From: Gari tellinella | Taxonomy: Eukaryota > Mollusca > Bivalvia > Cardiida > Psammobiidae | Assembly: GCA_922989275.2 (NCBI GenBank) | Contig: OV277861.1 | Location: forward strand, 50,693,623-50,757,622 | Reading direction: 5' to 3' | Length of the DNA: 64,000 nt | Shown: piece by piece, positions 49,871 through 58,768 of the stretch | Layout: each line of letters opens with the position of its first letter | Position numbering within the stretch: position 1 is the first letter of the stretch | Notes under the pieces: generated by a model | The model's database searches: none | Told to the model about the DNA's origin: nothing | What the model saw: the letters and a program-made list of their open reading frames with translations, nothing else | Program-made: the position numbers and the translations under genes

Positions 49871-50479
49871 ATGCAGCGATGTGTTCCCATAGAAGACTTG
49901 AGCAGGAGTTCAAAGCCAAGCCTTTTTACTGTAGACTACAGTATCAACGGTTCTATGTTAACCTTATCTTCAACTTGCCTGTACGTCAACTAAAATCATA
50001 CTTTGGTGCAAAAAGGATCTAGAACATATTCAGTCTTAGACATGATGTGACTGATGTCTTCTAAGATATCAGTAAAAACTTTGGTATTTCTGTATACTTC
50101 CAGTACCCGAATGTCAGGGATTTTCCCAGGCCGTATCTGCCTATCGCGGGTGACATGCCTATCTTCCAGACAGTCTCTTTGTGACATGCTTTGATCTGGC
50201 CGTCATGCCTTTATCTGTCAACTTCAAGTTTTATCAGGGCTCTGTGTTGTGCACTCAGGTAAATGTTTCATATATATGTCAAACACCTACTAATACTATG
50301 AGTATGGTAGTCTCATTAATGAACCCCTGGGATGACATGCTTATTTTGTAACAGTTGCCATCCCTCAGGATATGACCAATATGAGAAATAGCTCCATAAC
50401 TGCACACATGGATTATGAGTATGACTGCTGTGATAATAACCTGAATTACTCTTGAACTGTTTTACACGCTATATCGTCA
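49871..50479. other. Unassigned intronic stretch
   Basis: No exon, repeat end or RNA gene is recognised. Short frames on both strands have no similarity I know. Confidence 0.35.
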
Positions 50480-50870
50480 ATTCTCGTATTCTCGGGGTTT
50501 CTCATAATCTCGTGTCTTACGAAAACGAATTAAATGGACACTCCTGACATCCAGAAATATTTAAACTCTTTTCCTCGGATAAATTTATGTTGGAAAATGT
50601 TGCAAGGACCAATAAAACATCAATTGGGTTTGAATTATCTTTTTTCGAAATTTCACATGTAAAACGTGTTGGATATTGTAATTCATTTAATACTAGTGTT
50701 TTATTAAAAATAAATAAACAAACAAAAATTGATGCCACAGCCGCAGAAATTGTCCATATGATAGATTTAAAGTGACTCTACAAACAATTCTCTGAACTGA
50801 AGAGTTAACCCCCTCCATAGCAACAAACGTTGACAACCAATCAGAAGGCACGAGAATACGAGAAACATCT
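50480..50870. mobile_element. Possible TIR element with TTCTCGTATTCTCG ends
   Basis: Left ATTCTCGTATTCTCGGGGTT with TCTCGTGTCTTACG and right AGGCACGAGAATACGAGAAA are inverse. Interior about 390 bp, with overlapping open frames on both strands but no transposase motif. Confidence 0.45.
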
Positions 50871-51147
50871 GACTGATTCAGATCCTGCAGGGAGGTGTAT
50901 TCAAACGTAGAAATGACCAAGATATTATTTTATTATTATTATTTTTATGGATGATATACTTTAGTCCGGGTTTCAACTGCTTTTTAAGACACAAAGAAAA
51001 AATCTTATAAGCAATGTATGTGCTTTATATATATTTTAAGGCTTAGCCACACGAGAATAGGAGACAACAGTATATATTCACACTACCAGAGCTCTAAATA
51101 ACATTTTGTTATAGAGTTTCCTTGTTTACAATAATTTATACTTAACT

Positions 51148-51390
51148 GCCTGTATAGCTCAGTGGTAGAGCATCCGCTTGCAGTGCGGGAGGTTGCGGGT
51201 TCAATCCCCGGCTGGTCAAACCAAAGACTTGAAAATTGGTAGTAATGGCTTCCCTCATTGGCGCTGATTTCGGATTAGCATTACGACTGGTTCGTCTATT
51301 TCAGGATAAAGTGACCAGCAGGGTACAGTTGGTGCCCCTAAAAAGTGCCCCTTCTCACAATCATCAGAATTGATGGCGTAAAAGTATTAG
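51148..51390 (+). mobile_element. tRNA-derived SINE (tRNA-Cys-like head)
   Basis: Head 51148-51218: A box TAGCTCAGTGGTAGAGCA, anticodon loop TTGCAGT giving GCA, B box GGTTCAATCCC. The 5' GCCTGTA and 3' CTGGTCA do not pair as an acceptor stem, and a body (ACTTGAAAATTGGTAGTAAT and beyond) follows with no RNA polymerase III terminator. It is therefore a SINE rather than a tRNA gene. Lies in tRNase Z intron 1, antisense. Confidence 0.7.
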
Positions 51391-51458
51391 TAACAAATAG
51401 AAATATAAATGTATTCAGTACACGGGAAACTTTCTTTCATTATGAAACCTTAGCTCAC

Positions 51459-51742
51459 CTGATGAGGACGTGGTCACACTTGACACTCGTTCGACATGCA
51501 TAGCCCATATCAAAACAACAGGAAAACCCATCGTCAGGCTGTTTCGCCACTACAGTTGTCTCTATCCCTGACAATGACCAGGCAAATATATTGTAACGTC
51601 CAATATTTAGAAATCCTTCAGGTAAATTCTGCATTCTGTAATTTTTGAAAAGTTTGTGCATGTGTATCCACACTGACTGCGACGTCGTGCCACTATTCTG
51701 CTTCAGATGGTGCAGAAACAAATTTAAGTTTCTGAAAGGCAT
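51459..51742 (-). CDS. tRNase Z (short form), exon 1
   Basis: tRNase Z removes the 3' trailer of pre-tRNAs. First in-frame ATG on the minus strand is 51742 (MPFRNLNLFLHHLKQ). The frame stays open about 60 bp upstream without another ATG, so a further 5' exon is possible. GRYNIFAWSLSGIETTVVAK and GFSCCFDMGYACRTSVKCDH lead into the HxHxDH exon, as in plant TRZ-type enzymes. Donor ATCAG-GTGAGC, phase 2. The four exons together give 335 residues, near the 280-360 of short tRNase Z and far below the long ELAC2 form (about 800). No signal sequence is obvious, so nuclear, cytosolic or organellar location is open. Confidence 0.85.
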
Positions 51743-51793
51743 TGGTAACTCTTTGTGACATTCTTCGACCAATATTCGTTGTCTTTGTTCCAA

Positions 51794-52389
51794 TAAAAAT
51801 ATTTATGGCATTATGTTTTTGTTTTCACGCCTTGATCATTCATATCACTCGTGCAAAGGTCTTTAGTCACACAGACGCTTTGTTTACGTAAGGCAGTGGC
51901 TATAGTTCCGGACCCGTTTACTTTTTTTAATGAAATGGCTATAAAGACGTCAACATGTGACTAAGAAAATACTGTAGCATTGGGCCTTTGGTTGTTTTAT
52001 TTATTCGTGTAGCAAAGCTCCAATAACGCAGAAAAAATCATAAGTTTGTTATGAAGTCATTGCTAAAAACTTTGTTTCAAGGAATCCACATTTAAAACGC
52101 TTATGTTTACATCAATTGAATTTTTCATTGATCAAATGGCGTGTTTCTCGGACTCTGATCTGGCGCTTAAGAAATGACAAAGGACATTTTTTTTATAGAT
52201 CTATCACTCTTTTTTATTGGTAAGAATAACAGTTTCTCTATGTTTACCTCATTCACTTCCCACTCAAACTTTACTGCTTGGTCCATCCAGAATTTGTCAA
52301 ATCTATTTCAAACCTCTGAACGAAGAAAAAATAACAACACAGAAGTTAAGGTAAAAGGTCACCAAACTTCTATGCAGCATACTTAATAG
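51794..52389. other. Upstream region of the tRNase Z gene
   Basis: Probable promoter/5' UTR region on the minus strand. I see no clear TATA box. A splice-like pair around 52280-52350 (minus) would frame MDQAVKFEWEVNE but does not join exon 1 in phase. Confidence 0.35.
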
Positions 52390-53455
52390 GGTGCATACGC
52401 GTGTGAAGTTGCTTGACTGTAACTGACAATAACTGACCATATTCAGTCAATAACTGACCTAAATGCAAAAGTAACTTAACGTTAACCCCAAAGGTAAAGG
52501 TCAATGGTAAAGGTCACATCAGAATATGTTTAATTACTCCACGAAATCATTAGAATGCAATACAACATGGTGTTCTAATTGGGGCTTATACGCATGTGGA
52601 GTATGACCATAGCTGCAGTAGGCTACTTAGTTCGTAACTGACATAAACTCAAACACTTAACGTTGGTCCCATGGTCAAGGTCAAAGTCAGCAAACTGCAA
52701 CGCAACATGCTGTACAGTGTTATTCTTTCCCAATAAACGCGTTTACGCTAAAACTATTATTTGCAGTGCAAACAGTTTGGAGCCAGATCAGACGCCGGGT
52801 AACCCGGCGTCTGATCAGGCTCCAAACTGTTTGCCACCAAGATAAACAAGAATTATCAGAATTGTCCAAAAGTTGTTCTTTTCTACGTTTTAGTGCTTTG
52901 CGTTTGCGTACGTTTGCGTTTAAACGGGAAAGAATAACAGATTCTCCACTGTATTCATTGAGGTACACACTCATGTGAAGTTGTGATATCATGCCTCCAG
53001 TACTTAGTCAAGTCCATAAAGCACAATCATATACATGTACATGTACATGTAAATGCAAAACAATTACGTTTGCAAAGGAGTCAAAGACCAATAGCAAAGG
53101 TCACTAAACCTTATTGCAAAATGCTTTACCAATTGGAGTGCACATTTATATAAGCATGTAAAGCCGGGAGGTCGTGATGTCCAGCAGTACAAAGTCTAAA
53201 ACTAACCTAAACGTGAAAAAGTAATGTTGGCCTCACAGTTCATAGGGCAAGGTCACATAACTAAAATACAACATGTACTGATTATATGATATGAAGTTGC
53301 ACGACTGTATCTGCAGTGCTTAGTCCATAACTGATCTAAACGCATACCCTTTCTGAAGGTCCTAATTGCTATAAGGTCAAAGTCAAGATCACCAAACTGC
53401 CATTTAACATGCTGTACTTATTGAGTCGCAAAAACATGGGAAAGTATAGAGATTG
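52390..53455. repeat. Satellite-like tandem array, unit about 190 bp, broken by a family A MITE
   Basis: Markers of the type GAAGTTG...GACTGTA...CAGT..TTAGTC..TAACTGACCTAAA recur near 52406, 52604, 52977, 53159 and 53292. Each unit contains GGTCAAGGTCA-like and GCAACATGCTG-like blocks. Allowing for the 240-bp MITE at 52713, spacing is 130-200 bp. Units are diverged. Confidence 0.6.
52713..52953 (+). mobile_element. Family A hairpin MITE inside the satellite
   Basis: TACAGTGTTATTCTTTCCC on the left lacks about 10 bases of the usual end. Right end GATTCTCCACTGTA. Core 52769-52833, one A/A mismatch. TA borders. Confidence 0.88.
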
Positions 53456-53662
53456 TTAACACGAATAATATGTATCCTGAAAGGAACAGCCATAACTGTC
53501 AGGGAACGCAACAAAATGATTCGCGTAGAGCATATCAATAAGCTCCGCCTCCACTGCAAGGATATTAACAAGTCCCGCCCCTAGAAAAATTGCGTTTATA
53601 CGAAAGATAGAAACATCACTTTGGTCAATAGAATCGAATGGGGCAAATGCAAATATTGGTTC

Positions 53663-54113
53663 TACAGTAAACATCTTTATTACGACTATGTTAAAGAAGG
53701 CTAATATAGAATGTATGAAAGGCAGGTGACAGCTTAAAGCAAGATGTTCCGAAAGAAGCTTTCTGATTTACTTTCAACTTGCTTCAACTCATTCACCCCT
53801 GAAACTTTTAATGGACAACTCCAATTTCAAAATAAGTCTAGTCCAATTTTGACTATTTAGGGTTGATTTTAACAATATATCTAAAAATGACAAACAGTGC
53901 AGACCCTGACCAGAGAGCTCCTTAAGGATCCATTTGAACAGGGTCTACACTGTTTGCGTATGACAAGTGTAATCCTCACAGGTACACTGATTGTAAATGA
54001 CGAGTATACGCGTCGTTTGGACTGAATGTGTTAAGCAGCCACATGCCTTGCACGACCAGTAGTTGACATAGATAATTTAGTGCATGTCGTCGTATTAGAG
54101 GGGATTTACTGTA
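53663..54113. mobile_element. Family C MITE interrupted by family D
   Basis: C left: CTACAGTAAACATCTTTATT, GGTGACAGCTTAAAGCAAG and arm CTTGCT. C right: GCAGCCACATGCC and GGGGATTTACTGTA. Between them is D, 53783-54034, placed where uninterrupted C arms read GCTTTAAGCAG. Confidence 0.75.
53783..54034 (+). mobile_element. Family D MITE nested in a family C arm
   Basis: Left TCAACTCATTCACCCCTGAA (TTAA mutated to TCAA) and right GGACTGAATGTGTTAA. Stem about 53890-53956, arms CAAACAGTGCAGACCCTGAC, centre AGCTCCTTAAGGATCC. Confidence 0.8.
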
Positions 54114-54270
54114 CATGGGCATATCTAAAACATTTATTTCCAGTCTAAAAAGAGACAATCGTCTATTGAAATAGATACCCTATATTTCACGGGACATTTG
54201 ACTACCAATGGGTAGAAATGGGTTTGCAAACAGTATGACATAAGTATCGATATTCTTTTCTTCTACACTG

Positions 54271-54600
54271 TAACAGTGCTCCCTCACTTCAACGGCCCTC
54301 CGAACAACGATTCCATCCCTACAACAACGCTTGCTGCTGTTACCCAAACTGCTTCAATATTGTCTTCCAAATTTATTGTTTACATTTTTTCTCTCACAAA
54401 GTTACGTAATTGACATTTTGACAGAAGAAACATCAATACAAGCGACAAACAGTTTGAACCCAGTTCAGACGCCGCGTTATGCGGCGTCTGATCTAGGTTC
54501 AAACTGTTTGCAAATGTACCAAAAGGGTATTATTCGCCCTCCCTATAACAACTCCCTACGAACAACACCCACATTATTCGTTTCTCATTACTATAGAGAG
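54271..54600. mobile_element. Family H hairpin MITE
   Basis: TAACAGTGCTCCCTCACTTC start. Core 54446-54510: CAAACAGTTTGAACCCAGTT, centre CGCGTTATGCG, mirror with mismatches. The right side has CCTCCCTATAACAACTCCC and decays after TATAGAGAG. Confidence 0.75.
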
Positions 54601-54700
54601 TGAGCTGAGCATATATAAATGATATCTAGCCGTCGGTAACGACGATGCAAACAGTGTACAAAGGTGACATCGTAGTCCAAACACCGAAACAATTTAAATA

Positions 54701-54912
54701 TTAACCCTTAGCCTGCCACTCACGACTAGCTCCATATGCAAACAGCTTGGATCCGGATGAGACGCCGAGTAACTCGGCGTCTCATCCGGATCCAAGCTGT
54801 TTGACACTCGGACAACATTTTCAGCAGTTTTGAGCAACTTTGAAGCACTTTGAAACTTGAAGCAGACGAGAAATATAGCAGACGACAATTTATTTGGCGG
54901 GCTAAGGGTTAA
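54701..54912. mobile_element. Family E hairpin MITE, intact, with a fully covaried stem
   Basis: TTAACCCTTAGCCTGCC and GGCGGGCTAAGGGTTAA ends are inverse. Core 54739-54803, perfect 32 pairs plus one centre base: CAGCTTGGATCCGGATGAGA with exact mirror. Compared with 1678-1742, at least five base pairs changed on both arms. GCAGACGACAATTTATT block. Confidence 0.92.
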
Positions 54913-54934
54913 GCATTTTGACCACATAAACAAA

Positions 54935-55030
54935 GATCTATCCGCGTTACGAGGTGTCTGATCAGGAATGCAAACTGTTTGCAAATAACCATTGTACTCG
55001 GAGTAAGGCATCTAAATGTGTTAAAGAGAC
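54935..55030. mobile_element. E-like right-arm relic
   Basis: CGCGTTACGAGGTGTCTGATC, AATGCAAACTGTTTGCAAAT. A single worn arm, then GTACTCGGAGTAAGGC. Confidence 0.45.
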
Positions 55031-55480
55031 TGAACCCCAAAAAGTATTATATATTTTAGGGCATTACTTGTTTTGCTATCTCCGTACGGTTTCAATCCCG
55101 ACCGAACTCATCGACCGATCTCATTTTTCTACCGAGGGTGGGGCGTGTTAAATTTAGTTTTGTAATTTCAAATTTTTTTCCTAAACGAATAGTTACGTGT
55201 TTATACAGACGCATTGCATCCATTTACAAAAGCACACAAAAATAAGTTTTATGCAAATTACATGTATAGTTATCAGCCTCTTTAATGCAAGTTTCAATAG
55301 TCAATATTGGGCATGGGCTCTGTTTACAAGGTATTTCACGGTAGTCGTTTGTACCCAAAGAGAGAGAGAGAGTTTCATCCGTTTTAATCTAAGTCCATTC
55401 AAATTTGTAGTAAAGCATGTAAATAATATTGGAATACGACCTGTTGTAGTAGGTCTGGTAGAGTATATCAAGGACAGATA
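55031..55480. other. Unassigned stretch
   Basis: A short GAGAGAGAGAG tract is near 55362-55372. No gene recognised. Confidence 0.3.
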
Positions 55481-56632
55481 ACTAGAATCTAAACAATTCT
55501 GAAATGAAGCATTTTCTAGCATTTCAAAGTATATCAAGGGCAGATAGCTCTTTCCACAATGATACGATTTAAACAATAATTACACTCCTTCGAGAACATA
55601 TAGCTACATGTATATAGAAATGTGTACAAATATAATCAAAATCTATTGATTACTGTACTTGCAAGAGTGTAAACACTGTTAGACATGACATTTTCAACTC
55701 ATCAAGGGCAGATAACTCTCGATCAATTTGTCCGACTTCAACAATTTTCAATCTCATGCAAGACAAAGATGGGATAATGAGTGTGGCTTATAAAGTGTAA
55801 ACACTGTCAGATTTGGCATTTTCAACACATCCCATTTCAGCCAAAATTAAACTCATTTGAGAACGTATGGCTATATACAATCTGAGCTAGTTTTAAAAAG
55901 ATTGGATAAATATTGTGATATCTGGAGTATAAAACGCTGTCAGCTATGGCATTTTCAGCAACTCAAGGGCAGAAAAATCTTGTCATATTCGTCCGATTTC
56001 AACCATAATCAAACTGATATGAACTCTTTTAGTCGTATACAATCAGAGCAAGTTTGAGAAGGATGGGATAAAAATGATGGACTCTAGAGTGTAAACACTG
56101 TTAAATATGACATTTTCAGCAATTCAAGAGTATATCACTCTTGACCTATTCGTCCGATTTCAACCATAGTTTTACTAATCTGAACTCTTATATAGTCATA
56201 TACAATCTGAACACGTTTGAGATAGATTGGGTAAAGAGTGTGGCCTCTAGAGTGTAAACATCGTTAAATATGGCATTTTCAGCCATTCAAGGGTAGATAA
56301 CTGTTGATCTATTTGTCCAATTTCAACCATAATCCAACTTATCAAAGCTCTTATAGTAATATACAATCTGAGCAAGTTTGAGAAAGATTGGATAAAGAGT
56401 GTGGCCTCTTGAATGTAAACATTGTCAGATTTTGCATTTTCAACACATCAAGGGTAGATAACTCATGACTTAATGATCCCATATATATATATACAATCTG
56501 AGCTAGATTCAGAAAGATAGGATAAAAATTGTGGCCTCTAGAGTGTAATCACTAAAAGTGTTGGCGACGGACGACGGGCGCCGGACATTCAAGGATTGCA
56601 AAAGCTCACCCTTACCAAGCTCAGGTGAGCTA
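55481..56632 (+). mobile_element. Tandem-core Helitron-like repeat with 3' hairpin, copy 3 (different family)
   Basis: GTGTAAACACTG-type markers at about 55667, 55795, 55927, 56089, 56251, 56413 and 56541 give mainly 162-bp spacing (three intervals), others 128-132. Units contain TTTCAACCATAATCAAACT and GGGCAGATAACTCT. The 3' end has GACGGACGACGGGCGCCGG, then AGCTCACC...GGTGAGCT (56603-56632), a hairpin. The 5' end is not visible. No coding capacity. Confidence 0.6.
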
Positions 56633-56685
56633 AAAATTCATGAGCGGATCCAGAGATTCTTCTAAGAGGGTCATACAGGGGAGGT

Positions 56686-56863
56686 TTAACTCTTTCCTCC
56701 CTGAAACTTCAAATGGTCAATCCCGGTTTCCATTTTAGTCTAGTCCATTTCTGACTTTTAAGGGTTGTTTTTTGTCAATGGTTTGCATAGGACAAGTGCA
56801 CTTATCACATGTATACTGTTTGAAAAGGACGCATATATGCGGGACTAGGGTTCAAAGGGTTAA
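56686..56863 (+). mobile_element. Family D MITE lacking its whole hairpin
   Basis: TTAACTCTTTCCTCCCTGAA to CTAGGGTTCAAAGGGTTAA, 178 bp. Both flanks are well preserved compared with 7304-7554, but GTCAATG joins directly to GTTTGCATAGGAC: the about 70-bp palindrome is absent and the rest intact. Confidence 0.85.
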
Positions 56864-56865
56864 TA

Positions 56866-57070
56866 TACAGAGGAGAAAGAAGACATTATTCTTTGCAAAT
56901 AAACATTTTTAAAAATAAACATTACTGTAAGTGTCAATAGTTAGGGGCCATATCAGACGCCGGACAACCCGGCGTCTGATCAGGCTCCAGGCTATTTTCC
57001 ACTCATAATAACCAGAACCGTCAACGTGACAATTTCAAGAAATTGACATGCTCGACAATCTAGAGCAGTA
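56866..57070. mobile_element. Decayed family A variant
   Basis: ACAGAGGAGAAAGAAGACATT left. Core about 56935-57000: AGGGGCCATATCAGACGCC, inner GGCGTCTGATCAGGCTCC. Confidence 0.6.
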
Positions 57071-57289
57071 CGTGTCTTTAAAAGCGGTAAAGGAAATCGT
57101 CTTTTCCTCTGTATAATATAAATTCGATCTGTGTATTCTTATCTTCTTTTCCCCCTTTTTTAAGGATATTCAGGTGCATTTGGGTTTCACCCTCCTGAGT
57201 ATGAATGGTCGGTCCCATGCCAGTTTCTAATGCGACTGGAGGTGTTATCAATTCCTTAATTTCCCTGCATACTATCACACAATGTTACC

Positions 57290-57537
57290 ATGTAGACACG
57301 CAATTTGAAAAATAACGTAATTTGAAAAAGTATTTCAAATTGCGTTTAGAATCGGTACTCCGTAACGAAAATTGGAAAATTGAAAAACTTTACACCGACA
57401 AGAAATGTTACATGATCGTAATGTTATTTGAAAAATCATGTTGCTTTACGGTGCCCCGATTCTTAACGCAATTTGAAATGCACGTATTTCTTTTTCAAAT
57501 ACACTTGTATTGTTATTTTTCAAATTACGTGTCTACA
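57290..57537. mobile_element. TIR element with GTAGACACG-AATTTG ends
   Basis: ATGTAGACACGCAATTTGAA and TTTTTCAAATTACGTGTCTA with CAT are inverse. CAATTTGAAA/TTTCAAATTG blocks recur within each arm. Arms pair over about 70 bp. 248 bp. Confidence 0.7.
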
Positions 57538-57613
57538 TTGCCGCACTGTACATCTGCCCAAAGCAGGAAAAAGAATGAATCATCGTCTCCATATAACTGA
57601 AATTGGTCGGACG

Positions 57614-57808
57614 TTAACCCGTTCACTTTCAGTTACGCTTTAAAGCGTATTTGCAAACAGTATGGGTCCTGATCAGACGCCGCGTAACGCGGCGTCTGAT
57701 CAGGACCCAAACTGTTTGACACTCTAATCGATATTTATTAAGTCACACAACCTTAAATCTAACAATGAAACGTGTCTTGCAGACAACAATAATGAAGCAG
57801 ACGACAAG
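57614..57808. mobile_element. Family E hairpin MITE
   Basis: TTAACCCGTTCACTTTC left end. Core 57654-57718: GGGTCCTGATC paired with GATCAGGACCC, a two-sided A-T to G-C change relative to GGATCC/GGATCC. One mismatch (GTATGG). Right end lost after GCAGACGACAAG. Confidence 0.82.
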
Positions 57809-58520
57809 TCACGCATTCACTAACAAGTGGTAGTTAGTAGTATTTTATTTGTTTCCTCCATACCTGGAGAAGTATAATACATACACAGATATCAAATTAT
57901 TAATACAAACATTATTTACACATGTTACCATAAAAATGTCATTCAAACATAATTAAAGTTTGAAATCTCTGGTTTGAAGCGTATTGCATTTAATGGGCAT
58001 GTACTGTCTTCAATCGTGTACTTTGTAATTATCATTACAAGCTAAAGTCAATTCAGTTATTTCGTATAATGGCTGAAGGTGTTTTTCAATCATTTCATGC
58101 AATGACTGATTTCACTCAAATGTTTTATTTTCCGGAGAATTTATGCATGGTCATATATTTTCATCAAGTTTGATTTATTGCCATCCAAAATTGCAGACAA
58201 TACAGTGTAAATAAGAATGAAATATGCCATATATCCTAGCATGTCTTAGCACTGGTCTGAGTTCAGCCATAATCGAACATATTCAAGATCTGATTACTCG
58301 TGAAGTTTATGTTCAAGTTATCTTAAAATCCATTCAATGCTGAAATTAAAAGACATGCACAGTTCAATCACTATAAATGCGTCCAAAGCTAAACTTTGGA
58401 TACATAATCACTCATTTAAATATTAGTCGTTAACTCACTAGAAAAAACCCCGGTCGTGCACAAACACCGTACCGTTGTTCAATTTAGACGTTATTTCCCG
58501 CTATTAAAGGCATGTATACA
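57809..58520. other. Probable 3' flank of the orphan gene
   Basis: AT-rich, no gene. Downstream of the minus-strand frame that ends at 58769. No secure polyadenylation signal chosen. Confidence 0.35.
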
Positions 58521-58712
58521 CCTAACCCATTACCCAATATACATGCCTTTTTACACCTCTAATTTATTCCTTCAGTATACAAAATATGTTCTAGACCCAT
58601 GTAGAATCATGTAATGGCTTAAAGCAGGCTGAAAGTAAAGCAGAATGCGCCTTACTTTCTACCTGTTTTAAGTGGCCACCTGTCTACGAAACTTTTAAGC
58701 GGGGTTAATTGG
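58521..58712. mobile_element. Family B MITE with half of the stem deleted
   Basis: TAACCCATTACCCAATATAC to AGCGGGGTTAA. Left arm CTTAAAGCAGGCTGAAAG runs to AATGCGCCTT, then jumps to ACTTTCTACCTG. Confidence 0.75.
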
Positions 58713-58768
58713 TTCAAATCTAAGAGTAACCAGTGTTATCCATATACCTTTTTTCTATTTAATGGAGT

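Noticed and set aside
50517..50920. Overlapping open frames on both strands
   Set aside because: They lie inside a TIR-flanked segment, lack similarity to known proteins and have no splice or start support.
51148..51218. tRNA-Cys gene
   Set aside because: Boxes A and B and a GCA anticodon loop are present, but the acceptor stem does not pair and a SINE body follows.
52280..52350. Additional upstream exon of tRNase Z (minus strand, MDQAVKFEWEVNE between splice-like sites)
   Set aside because: Its phase 0 end does not match any acceptor in front of exon 1 that keeps the frame.
52174..52386. 70-codon plus-strand frame
   Set aside because: Composition and position opposite the tRNase Z upstream region suggest chance; no similarity.
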